DNA from: Spongospora subterranea f. sp. subterranea
Taxonomy: Eukaryota; Endomyxa: Phytomyxea; Phytomyxea; Plasmodiophorida
Direction of reading: 5' to 3'
DNA length: 64,000 bases
NCBI GenBank assembly: GCA_049724395.1
Contig: JAUGWO010000090.1
Location: forward strand, 1-64,000
In this document: positions 34,554 to 46,182 of the stretch, piece after piece
Layout: the number at the start of each line of letters is the position of its first letter
Position numbering within the stretch: the stretch's first letter is position 1
The notes under the pieces: model-generated
The model's input: the letters and a program-made list of their open reading frames with translations, nothing else
Told to the model about the DNA's origin: nothing
Database searches by the model: none
Program-made: the position numbers and the translations under genes

Positions 34554-35193
34554 TCATGGAACACTCTTAATCAACAAGACTAGTTTATACAAATCCGCCA
34601 GAAAACGAGTCTGACTTGTAATATTGCCACCTAGTACATTTAACAGGATTAGATTGCTGAACGTGATGGAAAACGAATTCGGCTCATACCCGAAATATCC
34701 AAAAACACCACCCATTGCGGAAAGACTACCGAATAAACCGAGCCAAAATTGTCGGGCAACAATCGCTCCCAGATGGTAATTCAGGAAGATAACGGCGAAA
34801 AAGCTGACGCCGAGGAACCCAGTAAAAAACTGGCCCATATTTAGCCAAGCATCACTACCATGCACTATTGTCAGAACAGATTTGAGACTTGACGGAAACA
34901 AAAATTACTTCTCTGCGTATCCTTGAGAATCAGCTAAACAGAACAGGAAGGGGATCGCCATTAGCATTAAGGGAACTATGTGAGAGTAAAGCTACGAAAT
35001 GACATCGGGCGTGGCGAAAAACTTACTCAAAGCTAAGAAATTCCACCACGTGTGGTCAAGAATTGCCGAGAGGAAATAAAAGACCAGACTCAGCGACAAC
35101 CCGGCGCCGGCAATAACGACCTCTACAATACGGGCAGGCCTCTCAGCAAACCCATGACACAATGGCAGGCCGTGCAAAACCTGTAAGGCCCAT
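34554..35193 (-). CDS. Vps55/LEPROT-family membrane protein
   Basis: Exons, in coding order, are 35193-35181 (MGLT), 35122-35027, 34975-34909 and 34887-34554. Hydrophobic segments are VVIAGAGLSLSLVFYFLSAI, LIPLMLMAIPFLFCLA, FFTGFLGVSFFAVIFLN and ARQFWLGLFGSLSAMGGVFG. The motif NMGQFFTGFLGVS with the following F....L..H.GAI is the Vps55/leptin-receptor-overlapping-transcript signature; these 4TM proteins act in late endosome to vacuole transport. The C-terminal tail (about 40 residues after GYFGYE) is longer than usual and may hide another intron. The third intron (34888-34908) is only 21 nt. Confidence 0.75.
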
Positions 35194-35799
35194 ATCGATT
35201 GGGTATTATTCGGAGAATATCGTCCAGGTCGCGAACGGATTAAGCGCTGGGCCTAACCCGACGTCGCTGCTGAACTGGTTTAACGATTACTAAATGGATC
35301 TCACCAATATCGCCATCAATTGCGCAACTTTTCTGTACATTTTTTCTGCGCAGTCAATCAAATTGGTTGGCGAATACACACGACACAGTGGGTAACGTTT
35401 GGTCAACTGCCGGCGTGTATCATAAGGTATGCTGATCTCAACGTGAAACGTTAACATGGATGGCCAGACCAAAGGATCTGGGCGCGCCCACGTTTATGCG
35501 GCGAAGTTTTCGAGAGGTGAAGATCGCCACTGATGGTTCATCAGAAGTTGTTCTGATGATTGACGTTCAGGTGTGGGAAATTGGATTCCCCATCTCAGCT
35601 CAACATCGGCAGCCGCCGACCTGGGCGATTTTGTTCCAACCGGCAGCGCGTTTGTAAGACGGGAAAGCGTGATGATGATGAGGTTGAGAAATATTGATGG
35701 TCCTTTTAACATGATCGTTCACATGACGATCGTTCGAAAGGTGGTGTCCAGATCATCGTTCGCAATGTAACACCTTGCTGGAAAATTTAGTGACATAGC

Positions 35800-36060
35800 C
35801 CTCAGTCAGAGCTGGGAATCTACAACAGCTGCAGGGCAATTAGTCGCTCCAAACTTGTCACGTCTCTGCGTTGACTTGCCAGAACACTGATGATACCGAT
35901 GGAGCTGGAAAACGAATATCAACGCGATGACGTTGGCCAAAGGGAAGCCGATGTTCACAACGTTGATGTGGGACCACGCCAATTTAAAGTACTTATGAAT
36001 GCCTATGTAGCCGATTATGACATAAAATATTTCATTCGCCAGGCAACCACAAAGAATCAA
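35800..36060 (-). CDS. Possible membrane-protein fragment
   Basis: One minus-strand frame contains a convincing hydrophobic run (FPLANVIALIFVFQL) preceded by an amphipathic segment (IGYIGIHKYFKLAWSH). It could be one exon of a multi-exon membrane gene between about 35300 and 36100, but I could not connect neighbouring exons. An overlapping plus-strand frame of similar length exists, so this is weak. Confidence 0.25.
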
Positions 36061-36114
36061 AATCGAAATTCTCTACAGCAGCGTGATGTCAGCGTTACTC
36101 GATATCGAAAATGA

Positions 36115-37320
36115 GTTTCCAACCTAAATTGTTTATTAATTCGGAATAAATACAGGGGCCACTGTTGCCAATTTACGGAATAATTCGAACTTTACCTGCA
36201 CCGAACATAAGTATTTTGGACTACCTTCACATTGGAAAATTTCAAACTGAATGAACTCTCAGGTAAACGCAAAATGTCTTCAGACTTAGCTCAGACGCAA
36301 ATTACCATTTGACAACATCATAGAGAAATGAACTGAAAGAAAACAAAAGTACCTTATGTGTGAGTCGTCTGCGTATATTATAGGATCAAGACGATGCCAT
36401 GGATAACGGGCCTATGAGCAAGAGCATATTTAGAACTTATCGAAAATGTTAGATCAACATGAATTGATAAACATAACATTCAGACAAATGCCTCGTTTTT
36501 AGTCGTTCAAAGGTACAGTTAACAGAACATTAGAACAATATTCCGTTGTTGTTTCAGTCTCGTCATCTAAAAATCATCACAATGTTTCACACCCAAACTC
36601 TGAAAAACAATTCGCCTACCGTGGGCCGGTTTCTGTACAACCATATCTAGGACCTCGATATCACCTGCACAGACACAATCAATCAGAATCAATCCTAATG
36701 ACATTACAGAAATGATTGAAAATGGCTAGCTCAGACAAATGCCTCGTATTAGTCAATCAAAGGTGCGTTTAAAGTAGTTTTAGAACAAAACAGTGATAAA
36801 TGCTTCAGTCTCGTCATCTAAATTTGGTTCATCACCGCTATAATCGAAAAACAAACTGGTAGATTAGTAGATAGAGTACCTTAAGGCGGATCCTACATCA
36901 ACCAACGTGCTTCGTCAAAGACGGACCGACTCACGAGGATGGAGACAGATTTGATCGATGGAGACAGATTCGATCATCATTGACAAAGACGACGAATTTG
37001 AGAGTGAACCTGGTTGGCCATCCGCGACGGACATCGGAGTCCGCCACGCATTTTGGCGCACGCCAAATTATCAGCGCTCGACCTCATATTAGGATTTGTC
37101 TAAGGAACAACATCAGAATCGTTCCCTACTCCTTATTGGAACGATGAGGTAATCTTATCGTACCCACGAAATTCTCGATTAGGGCTTGTTTGCACAATCA
37201 TGATCAACCAATACTGTTGGGGGGCTTCGTCGAGACGAATCCCCTCGAGGCGTCGGTAGGCAGGTAGGGAATCATGATCATCGCAAGCAATGAATTTGAC
37301 TGCAGTCGTTCTCCTTTTGC
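36115..37320. other. AT-rich intergenic region
   Basis: No gene is seen over about 1.2 kb; stops are dense in all frames. It carries the dispersed direct repeat listed separately and, near 36940-36975, a small duplication of gatggagacagattcgatc. Confidence 0.55.
36481..36835. repeat. Direct repeat, two diverged copies 251 bp apart
   Basis: cagacaaatgcctcgttttt at 36481 recurs at 36732, followed in both copies by agtc.(g/a)(t)tcaaaggt and, about 80 bp further on, by cagtctcgtcatctaaa. Each copy is about 100 bp long. No coding potential is visible, so it could be a duplicated remnant of a short element. Confidence 0.75.
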
Positions 37321-37329
37321 CCTCATCGG

Positions 37330-37870
37330 TTGCGTCAATCGTCGAGGTTCAACTGTCGCCACTCAACGCTAAACCGCATTCGTCAGTTGATGATCCAAGA
37401 TTTACTAGCAGCTAGCGCTGAGGGTTTCGATATTCGTCCAACGCTGTCAGCCGCCCAACAGCCCGAACATGAATGTTCTAGATCTCGAATTCTTCAACGC
37501 CATACCGGCTCTTCAACATCAAAGTGCTCCCCAAAAATGTTGACGAGTTGATAGCTGCAGTAAACAACGCGCTTGCCGCGCTTGCCGACCTGGAGCTGCC
37601 AAACACCCAACCTACGTTTGTTTTCACTCTGCAGATGGTCTCAACGATGAAAACGCAAAGTGGTGGGATCAGCTACAGGCTGCCGCACATGGGCAAAAGA
37701 AAAGCGGGAACGCGCAGGGAACCGCCCGTTGTTATCGATGTCGACACGGAAACTTGTCCAGAGCGTCAAAACCCTAATTTCCACAAAATAAACCGCAATC
37801 CTGTTTGTTGCCATACCTGCGAACACAGGTCTCTGCTCTCATTACCGAAAGGTGCCAGTTTAAACGGAAC
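37330..37870 (+). pseudogene. Retrotransposon gag-like fragment with decayed zinc knuckle
   Basis: In shifting plus-strand frames there is NRIRQLMIQDLLAASAEG, then a coil region VDELIAAVNNALAAL, DDENAKWWDQLQAAAHGQ, and CYRCRHGNLSRAS, which looks like a CCHC knuckle whose His and last Cys have been lost. Stops and frame changes show it is dead. It lies next to Ty1/copia pol pieces and may be their gag, though the orientation differs from the adjacent minus-strand pol. Confidence 0.5.
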
Positions 37871-37989
37871 AAACTAAAAACCGCATATCGAACGGAGTGT
37901 AGATTTTTTAGAGTGGAGAATTTATATGGGGATCGAGGTAGATCTGTGGTTATTTTGCGGTTGGGTCCTGTTGACACTCTCATATTCTT

Positions 37990-38960
37990 TTGACTATTCT
38001 CAGGGGATCGGTTGAAGCGGGTGGAGGAACGTGTCGAGGTAATAGATCCCTTCAACTTGCGAATATATCCTCGAGCAACATAGCGATCTCGCATGTTTTG
38101 TATTTCTCGTCGTATTGAGCATCCACCACCGGTCAATGACCTTTCGAACTTCTGGTCGTTGCACAAACAACGAGTGCCGTTCTTCGTTTAGACACGACAA
38201 TGCTTCCAGAATAGCGATCTTCTACTCCTCCGCGTTTCGGCGTTGACAGCGCCTCGCGACGATTTTGGGATCACCGAGCGTCTGCGCCATGTGCGCCTCC
38301 TCCATCAACCAATTTGGTTGCGGTGTTGAATGAGGCCTTGGCGCAACATTGTTCACCTTTTCATTCTCCTCGGCCTTCTCGTGCTCGTCCCCCAATGAAT
38401 CGTCGTCATCTTCAAACTCACTCAGCTCGTTGATTTGTTCGTCTTAGTTCGATTCGAAATGCGTTTCATAGAAACGTCACGAACAACTCGTTTCGCTGTG
38501 GCGGTCCACAATCCGATACGCCTTAGATGTCGGCGAATATCCAACTAGCACACCCTGTTTGGCTCTCGTGTCCACCTCTTCATCGCCTGGCCGTCCTTGA
38601 ACACAACTCGCCAACCCTCACAACGCATACGTGGGTCATAGACACATTCTCGAATGGCGTCTGGCCACGAGAATACGCCTTCGTTCCCGCGAGGTCCCGA
38701 AGGTAATGCTGCAGTACCAATACTTTCGACATTCCTTCTCGAAATAACATTCATCGCGCCACGTCCATCAGTCCACGTCCTATGCGCTCTGCGACTATTT
38801 GCGCCTGAGGGGGACGGGCGGTGCTTCTTCAGGAAAACTGGGAATTCCTCTTGCAAGGAACTCCCCACCATTATCTGATCGACGACGCTAGACGCTGCGT
38901 TCGCGCTGCTATTCCGTAAGCGCCATGTGCGCCTGGAAGTTTTCGAGTACCTCCGACCAT
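37990..38960 (-). pseudogene. Ty1/copia pol fragment (integrase end to reverse transcriptase start)
   Basis: Minus-strand frames give, in order: a segment ending GWRVVFKDGQAMKRWTREPN (near 38560-38620); continued in another frame as GYSPTSKAYRIVD; an acidic linker (EFEDDDDSLGDEHEKAEENE); and SCLNEERHSL...VDKWWM-like text ending in a DYxxTF-like block (EGIYYLDTFLHP). This is the copia order: integrase C-terminus, acidic linker, then the first reverse transcriptase block. Stops and several frameshifts make it inactive. Upstream integrase catalytic residues were not identified. Confidence 0.75.
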
Positions 38961-39159
38961 TATTTCGAGAAAGTACAGCGAATCGCATATCATGAACCAT
39001 CATCTGTAAAGGTCATCTGGGGGAACCGCACCGACATTTGGTCCAAACAAATCAGACAATGCACCAGGTCGTTCCCTCCATCAGCGCGTTTCGTAACCTC
39101 CTTCGCCATCGGTTACGTGGCGAACTTCCCCTGCTCGCAAGTTTCGCATGGGACGTTGA

Positions 39160-39525
39160 TTGGTGGACATGGCACGATGCATGTTATTTCGAGCAGGCAC
39201 GGGCGAGAATATGGTGAACAAAGGCGGTCGACGTTGTGGGGGTTGGCGAGTTATGTTCAAGGATGATAAGGCGATGAAGAGGTGGACAAGAGAGCCAGAC
39301 AGGGTGTGTTAGTTGGATATTCGCCGACATCTAAGGCGTGTATCGGATTGTGGACCTCCACAGCAAACGACTTGCTCTTTCACGCGACGTGACGTTCAAT
39401 GAAACGCATTTCGAATCGAACTGAGAAGAACAAATCAACGAGCTGAGGTTGAGCTTGACGATGACGACGACGTTTCCTTGGCGGTCGATCAAGAGGAGGT
39501 CGAAGATGAGGAAAATGTGTGAACA
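39160..39525 (+). pseudogene. Second Ty1/copia pol fragment, opposite orientation
   Basis: The plus strand reads GWRVMFKDDKAMKRWTREPD followed by a stop, then the same downstream segment as the minus-strand copy, including an acidic linker (VELDDDDDVSLAVDQEEVED). It is thus an inverted, diverged copy of the part at about 38380-38630. Together the two form a large imperfect inverted repeat. Confidence 0.75.
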
Positions 39526-39671
39526 ATGCGGGTTTGGCGATTCAAGGCATGGAGTCAGGGTCGATAGATAATTGGCCATTTGAGGCTGCAGTTGGTGATC
39601 GATAGATCACTATTTTAATGGGTACCTTGAACTAGGGTCAGATCAGCCGTTCTTGGTCATTACAATACAAC

Positions 39672-40500
39672 ATGAGCCAATCTGGATCAGGTACGTTTCT
39701 TGTCTCATTCAAGGGGGTTGCGACCATGGCGCTTTGTTGACCATCGCGGTAGATCCGGAGGAAGACGATGCCGTCTCTGAGCAGCTGCGAATATCGCGAA
39801 TGACGGTGGCGATGGTTGAACGACAGAACATCGAGAGATGCTGGGAACGGAATCAGCTAGGCGATGCGGAATTCGCCACGAGGGATGGCCAACTGATGGT
39901 GCTGTGTGCAGAATTCGACTCGCGATCGAGGAACGGGAATTCGATAACGGTCGATGGATGTTCATCACAGATGGATCAGAGCATGATCCGTTGACCGAGG
40001 GAGAAACCGGAGACGATGGTGCTGGCCAGACACAAGCGCAGGAAGGAGATATGGTCGGTGGTGCTGGCGCCAGGTCAAACAGCAACGACTGGATCATGGC
40101 GCAGAGTGTTTCACAGAACGATGACGCGGATAAGGATCAACAGGCGATTGCTATCCCGTATTGACACACGATCCCCGAAATGCAATATCCAGCTGATCAA
40201 CTGCTGTTGAACCGTTCAGGAGCGATCACGACAAGCGCAGCGTTCCCGGAGCGGGTAAAGAAACTGTAGAACCGAGGCCGACACGATCAACACAATCTGC
40301 TACAGCAAATGCGTATTGGAAGAGCGTGATAGTCAGAGTATTGGTCAATATATCGAGTTGTGTTGTTTTTGTGTGATCAGGAGATTACGCGAGATGCTGA
40401 GAGCAGATTATGAGTTCCCACCTAGAATATCTGTCGAAGACGCAGCTGAGCTAGCAAGGATCGACGCGTATGTGCTAAACGACGACCTGAGAGGTTAAAC
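39672..40500 (+). CDS. Hypothetical acidic protein, exons uncertain
   Basis: A first short exon (MSQSGS, 39672-39690) fits a 62-nt GT-AG intron into DPEEDDAVSEQLRISRMTVA and onward (VERQNIERCWERNQLGDAEF). Later plus-strand segments look coding in other frames: IRLAIEEREFDNGRWMFITD, an acidic TEGETGDDGAGQTQAQEG, and, after an intron ending gtgatcag near 40380, RLREMLRADYEFPPRISVED and onward to a stop at 40498. I could not join these with in-phase introns, so the model is incomplete. The family is unknown; helical and charged composition suggests a coiled-coil or complex subunit. Confidence 0.35.
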
Positions 40501-40645
40501 TAATGGCTAACAACTGGACAGACTTCTGAAAGAAATCAACGCGGAGCGCAGCAGCAAAACCTGATGGGCCAAAACCATGTCAATAGACACAGGATGAATG
40601 TCCAACTGCTGTATTGGAAAACATTGTGCGACGATGGTCGTGATT

Positions 40646-41566
40646 TTAGATGATAGAGTCGGAGAGCTGAGAGATGACGCCTGTTAGTTGATCAGGTGTG
40701 TGAATGGTGAAGAGCCCTGTCGCTGCGCTGACCACCGCCAGCTCCACGTTGACGTCGCTGATCTTCTCTTCCATCACCTGTTTCAGGATGGTTAGGGCCA
40801 GCTTCTCGGCTTCCGCCAACGTCATGGTCGGGTTGTACTCTTCTTGCAGCGTTGTTTGCGCACCCTCAGATGCGGCGCCGATCGCCTTTGCCTTGTATTT
40901 AGTGTAGGTCCCCGAAGGGTCGGAGTGGAATAACACGGGGCCGTCGACGTCAACACCAGCAATTAACATGGCGACACCAAATGGGCGCGACATTCCTTAA
41001 ACATTAGTCGTTAATAGAAATCTACAGGTGGCACCAGCAGACAAAAAACTACCTCCGTTGCCCTCTCCAAACCCAAGAGCCAAATCGCAAACCGATTGAG
41101 CACACGATTTGACACGAAGTTTTTCATTATACGCGAACCAGTGGTTCTGGGATTGGATTCTGGCGTGTTCGATAAGAGTTCGGGCATCAGCAGTTAAACC
41201 GGAGATTGCAGTTCCAATGTGGTGGTCAATCTCAACAATTTTCTGGATGGATGATGGCTCCAATAGCTTCGAAGAGACTCGCTTCTCAACGGCGAGAACC
41301 ACCCCATCCTTGACTTGAATACCGATGGCTGTGGAACCCAGCTGAAATTTCTCTCAATAACATCCAAAAAAGCGATACCGAAAAACGACACCTTAATCGC
41401 TTCCATAGCATATTCGACTTGAAACAATCGGCCCTCAGGGCTGAACGTGTTCACACCCTGATCAGGCCACATCAGTACCAATTCCGAACAACAAGGTGGC
41501 ATTGCCCTGACGAAAACGAGAGCGCGTTTCCATTACCTGATCATAATCGCTTCGTGTCAGAAACAT
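40646..41566 (-). CDS. 20S proteasome subunit alpha5 (PSMA5/Pup2)
   Basis: Exons, in coding order, are 41566-41537, 41457-41392, 41341-41053 and 40995-40646, with introns of 79, 50 and 57 nt, all in phase. The N-terminus [20 protein letters not shown] and [13 protein letters not shown] is diagnostic for alpha5. It is followed by [52 protein letters not shown], then [15 protein letters not shown] and [12 protein letters not shown]. It is a non-catalytic outer-ring subunit. The protein is about 244 residues, as usual. Confidence 0.97.
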
Positions 41567-41569
41567 TCC

Positions 41570-43700
41570 GAGATCGTTGTCGACAGAATAAGTTAATCAA
41601 AATGATCAAGGAATTAGTGTGTGTGTGAGAGAGAGAGAGGAGATACTGATACGGACGGGGCAGAAGTGGGCGCAGCCAATCATTAGCAACATAATCACTG
41701 ATTCTGTCGCGCACTATCATTGTACAAACAGTAAATGCGCAGTCGGTGCTGCGTACACTGTAGGGGGTTCCCACCTGTCCCTGGCGCAAAATTGCACCTG
41801 CCCATGGCGCAATCAAATGCCGTTCAAATTCCTAGCGCGTTATGGGGTTTGTGGATCACCAATGGGCGTGCCACCTGCCAATGCTTGCTCGACTTCGTCC
41901 GGCATTTGGGTAAATCCAGGTCGCGCCAGCACCAGGTCTGGATGAGGACCCACCACGGAACACCTCCGTTCCACCATAAGGTCTTCAGAGTTCCCAATGT
42001 CATAGCAATCTCATATCCGAAACCGGCGTGATTCGGTTTGTGCGAGAAATAGGCCCTTTGAAAGGACGATGTTCGTCGGTTTCCAATCGGTCAAACAGTA
42101 CAGCAAACGGTGACTACAGTTTTCATAACTGTCGTTGACATCATTTTTGAAAACAACTGTTTAGTTGGTGTTGAGGAAACTTGTAATTTTCCGAGGGATC
42201 ATAGCTTGAGCTAATTAAGTAGAGCCACGAGCCGCACGGGAAGGCGTGGCGCCAACACTCCCCCCTCGAGCGAGTGATTATGCTCAGGTGCGGTTGACAG
42301 AGAGGCGATACCTTCCGATGAAATCACTTCCGGCCAGTAGTTGAACATGGCGGGACTCGAACGACTTTAATCGCAAACATGGTCGTTTCAGAGGCCAATG
42401 CTCCACCACCGACACGATCGCGGGTCCATTTACAACGCCCCTGCGAGCAACCGACTTCCATCGGGAGGGTGTCGCCGCTTCTGGCGACCGCGCCGGAACG
42501 TCAGCACTCGCCCGAGGGAGATGGAGATGGGTGACGCCACCCATTCTTTCCAGACGGGCTCGTGCGTCCAAGAATGACGCTGAGAGAGGCAACTGGTTTC
42601 ATGTGGTGGATCCAGAATCAAGCTATTGTCGTTGGCAATCGTCATTGAGAATGAGAGTTCCTTCGCTGCATATTGTCTGCGCTCTGTCATATTCACAGGA
42701 GTTTTCATCATCACCGATATGAACGACGGCACTATTGCACCTCAGTCTTTCAATACATATGATCAACAGGACGACACCCTTTACCCGATTTTTGAGAGTT
42801 TTAACAGGTATTGTCGTGGTGCAATACCAACGTACTCAAACAACATAGGGCGGAAGCGCCCGCAAAACGAGCTGTTTATGAAACCAGCAGTCGTGATTAC
42901 TAAAGGCAATGAAGGCGCTATGTGAGATCGTGTATTCCGAACTCAAATACTGATATCAGAGAGGGAAAGTGTTTCCTCCGTTGAAGCGATATTAAACGCC
43001 TTTCCATAGCGAAACCATTCCAATGGCGAGGGCCGCCATCATCACCACCTTTGACTCGGCGATCACCGAATTTACCGATCAGTTTTTTGTGGATGATGTT
43101 GAGATAGACGCCCGGATGCCCTGAATTTCTCAGTGCGAACCTGAGACTGATGACATGGGAGAACGGTCATCATTTCGGATGGCGTTCTGCGAAATCCGGG
43201 GCTGGTGAATGGGTTTGAATAGCTTCTGTCAGACAATGGTGAAGCAGTTTGTCGTTCCTGCTACCAGCTGCTGTTGGCCTGCCGCGTGCAGCCCAACGCG
43301 CGCGAACGGATCTGCCCGTTCGCGGTCGCTCCTTAGCTCGGGGGTCCAGTGTAGCAAATCGAGATCGGGCTCGTTACGACTCGGTGAGCGCGGTGGTCAA
43401 TGTGGAGCCCATTGTCCAATGGAGTATTTGATTGATATTGACCGACGAAAGCATTGCCGCCTGTCCTGGTTCCTCGCCAATATTTAACGAGAGCTGGGCA
43501 AATTCACACTGTCAACGCGTACAAACATATACAACGACAAAAGAGTATCGGTGGCGAAGGCGAATTCGTAATACAAGAAAGGTATAAGTTGATGTGAAGT
43601 TGTGCGTCATTCTAGCGATATTTGGTCAGCGTTGTCTGAACGTTGCTTTGTGTGCAAAGCGTATGGATTCTCAGACATCTTCAATACATCATACAGTTTA
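41570..43700. other. 2.1-kb stretch with no recognised gene
   Basis: Contains a short gt/ga microsatellite (41616-41640) and GC-rich frames near 42300-42600 on the minus strand without motifs. A plus-strand piece at 43023-43110 (MARAAIITTFDSAITEFTDQ) and one near 43225-43330 (SDNGEAVCRSCYQLLLACRV) could be small exons, but nothing joins them with confidence. Confidence 0.4.
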
Positions 43701-43702
43701 TA

Positions 43703-44695
43703 CTATTTGGATTGAACATAGTGCACAAAACGGCTGAGTTCGCGTTTTTTGTGGCGCAACGACCGCGACCGGTTCCGAACAGAACTGGGAAACCCGTGTT
43801 CCAATATGAGATCGGTCACTCGATGATTAGCGATCAGTGATTTGGCAATCTGGTGCTGGCCTTTGGCCATCGCCTGTCGTATTGGTTCATTGTCGCCATA
43901 TGTTGGGTCCGAGCGACCATCTTGCAGCAGCAAATCCAGGATTTTCCGCTGGTGATAATGAACCGCCAACAGAATCGGATTCAGACGCCCGGTGTCATTA
44001 GGATCCACACGATTGTCGTCCAACAATGCTCGACAAACATGCACAGATCCCCCCTTGACCGCTTCGAGCAACGCCGCGTTCGACGACGCCGACGGAGACA
44101 CGCGCCCATCGTCCAACAAGGCGCGAACAACGGAAACCTTGCCAGACGCGACTGCGGCGACCATGGCTTGTTGACCCCGGGCGAGCGGATCAACGCGGGC
44201 ATCGCGCAGAAGGCGCTTGACCATCGTGGCATCGCCGCGACCGCAAACCGCCATCAGGGCCTCGTTGCGATTTTGCTGGGGTTCGGCGCCCGGTGCCGAC
44301 AACCAGAGCTCGAGCAATTCCACCGAATTATACCCGATCACGCTGGCAAGTCTCACGATTTTACCAGCGAAATATGGCCGTCCGAAGCAGATAGCGGCGA
44401 AGTCGTACATCGCGTGTCGCATGAAAATCTGGAGGAACTGGTGGAAGGTTCGTTGGTCGTTGATCGGCTGGCGCCTGTGAATCACCCCCTTGGCCAGGTC
44501 AAGTACGGCCATGGCGATGGCCGAGCGGGGAACTAAACACGACCAACGAATTCTCCAGATAATCTGTTGACGGAGCAGGGCGTACAAATGGTCATCCGCC
44601 CACAGGGCGGCCAGTTCCTGAAGCGCATCTGGATCGATCCACGATAGCACCTCATTCTGCAAATCAACCGGTAAAATTATGAACAGTTTCATCAT
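43703..44695 (-). CDS. F-box-like ankyrin-repeat protein
   Basis: A single exon of about 330 residues starting at MMKLFIILPVDLQNEVLSWI; the frame is open further upstream, but this Met begins the recognisable domain. Residues about 5-50 (LPVDLQNEVLSWIDPDALQE, ALWADDHLYALLRQ) look like an F-box-type helical domain. From about residue 125 there are five to six ankyrin repeats (MAVCGRGDATMVKRLLRD, ARVDPL..., VAAVASGKVSVVRALLDD, AVKGGSVHVCRALLDD, AVHYHQRKILDLLLQD). F-box/ankyrin proteins usually recruit targets to SCF ubiquitin ligases, in keeping with other ubiquitin genes in the window, but the target is unknown. It is not close in sequence to the intron-rich ankyrin array at 2.4-7.3 kb. Confidence 0.75.
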   Translation of the reverse strand: MMKLFIILPVDLQNEVLSWIDPDALQELAALWADDHLYALLRQQIIWRIRWSCLVPRSAIAMAVLDLAKGVIHRRQPINDQRTFHQFLQIFMRHAMYDFAAICFGRPYFAGKIVRLASVIGYNSVELLELWLSAPGAEPQQNRNEALMAVCGRGDATMVKRLLRDARVDPLARGQQAMVAAVASGKVSVVRALLDDGRVSPSASSNAALLEAVKGGSVHVCRALLDDNRVDPNDTGRLNPILLAVHYHQRKILDLLLQDGRSDPTYGDNEPIRQAMAKGQHQIAKSLIANHRVTDLILEHGFPSSVRNRSRSLRHKKRELSRFVHYVQSK

Positions 44696-45164
44696 GTTGT
44701 CTGAACAACATTTGGAAGAATGATGCCCAATCGTCTTTTTGTGTGCTTTTCCGATGCGACGTCGAGATCGCCACATTTCTATTGAGGACCAATCATTGAA
44801 AACCGCATCAACGCCGTTGCTGTTGCGGTGGACCAATCGTGGACCAATCATTGAGCAGCGCGCTGATGTCGGGATGGACCCCACACCGTTCATTACGCGG
44901 CACAATCATCTCCGGGAAAACAAGCGAAAGCCACAACCCCCATGGTTTGGTAGCGCCATTCCCACAGTTCGATCGATCAAGTGCAGAAATTGAGGCGGTT
45001 TCCGACGGTCGGAATACAGGAGCGTTTTATCGCGACGACCACTTATGTGTTTGAGCAAATCAGGGTAGTTCGAGGAGCGGCGATTGCAGATTCGTGATTT
45101 TGGCATTGAATGCCAGATCGATCGCCGATATTGCCGCTGAGCGACGGTCTGAGGAAAGAGAATG

Positions 45165-45519
45165 TCAAGACATGATACAGCATCGAGGCGATACAGTTGC
45201 GAAGATCGTCATGGGCAGTCGCGATCGGCGAGTTTTATCGATCACCGGCGAGGTCAAGCTCTCGTAGTATTGCCAAATGGAACCGGGAATTTCAGAAGTA
45301 TATATGGCGTATTGCTGAAAACACGACAGTAATCCATTGGCAATGTATGATGAGCACGTGGGGGATTAGAATCCGCTTACTTTGCACATATCTCACGTTT
45401 AAGGCTGGCATTTGCTCAAACGTAGGGGCTGGACTGCTGGGATTGTAAACCGCTCGACAACATGCTCCCAAATTCAGCGAGACGTCGTCCATTGATTCGA
45501 TGTCGTCTGTTGAATACAA
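45165..45519 (-). CDS. Small hypothetical protein (about 90 aa), two exons
   Basis: Exon 45519-45397 (MYSTDDIESMDDVSLNLGAC and onward, ending FEQMPALN) joins in phase across an 82-nt GT-AG intron to exon 45314-45165 (QYAIYTSEIPGSIWQYYESL and onward). It may continue: an alternative donor near 45190 would link to a basic segment around 45120-44930. No family is recognised. Confidence 0.4.
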
Positions 45520-45529
45520 TCGATCTCAT

Positions 45530-46182
45530 CTGAAAAATTGCGTTCCCCGTCGTTATCGCTTTTAACGAGCTAGACGCTCGACGAGGAACTGCGTCTCGCT
45601 ACGTGAACCCCATGTTATAAAACATTGTTCCTGGCTAGGGGGATGGTGAAGCCGATAAACCTTCTGACATCCGAGTCAAGCGGCAAGCACATGTTTTACG
45701 CCCGTCCTTCCAGCCTTCAAACCAACGCTGAAAACAATCTTAAACACGAGCTTGCTGCGTCCAAAAAACGCTAAAAAAAAAAAACCATTCATTGCAAATG
45801 TCAATGAAAGCTGTGAAAATGAGGATAAAGTGCGTGAAATAGATGGCCCCCGTCCATCCACTGTCATTTGAATGACCAACGGCGCCAGCGTCAGAGTGAT
45901 CATGAAACGATTACACGAGTAGAGTGGACGCCGTCCGGGTAACATCATAGCAGGGCGAGTTGCGACATCTCCAGCACTTCCAGTCACAGGGCCAACACAT
46001 CTCCTGTTTTAGGGCGGGGCCCACTCTAGAAACGTCAGTTGACGGGACTGCGTCTCCCAGTTACAGGGCTACATCTCCCCACCAGTCAAGGGCTGCATCG
46101 CGGATTGGGTTTTCGTCACTCATCATCAGGGAATTGCGGTTTTATTCTGCAAAAATCAGATTGGTCAATAGCCGTCTTCCAA
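45530..46182. other. No clear gene
   Basis: A minus-strand frame at 45676-45987 contains hydrophobic pieces (FMITLTLAPLVIQM, FAMNGFFFLAFFG), possibly from a broken membrane protein. Small duplications of the type cagggct-acat-ctccc occur near 46030-46100. Confidence 0.35.

Noticed and set aside
42330-42400. tRNA-like T-arm (ttcgagtccc on the minus strand) near 42350
   Set aside because: The T-stem does not pair and no acceptor stem or anticodon arm of proper length can be drawn.
43853-44536. 227-codon open frame antisense to the F-box/ankyrin gene
   Set aside because: It mirrors the ankyrin frame and has no motif; the minus-strand frame shows clear ankyrin repeats, so this is a shadow caused by base composition.
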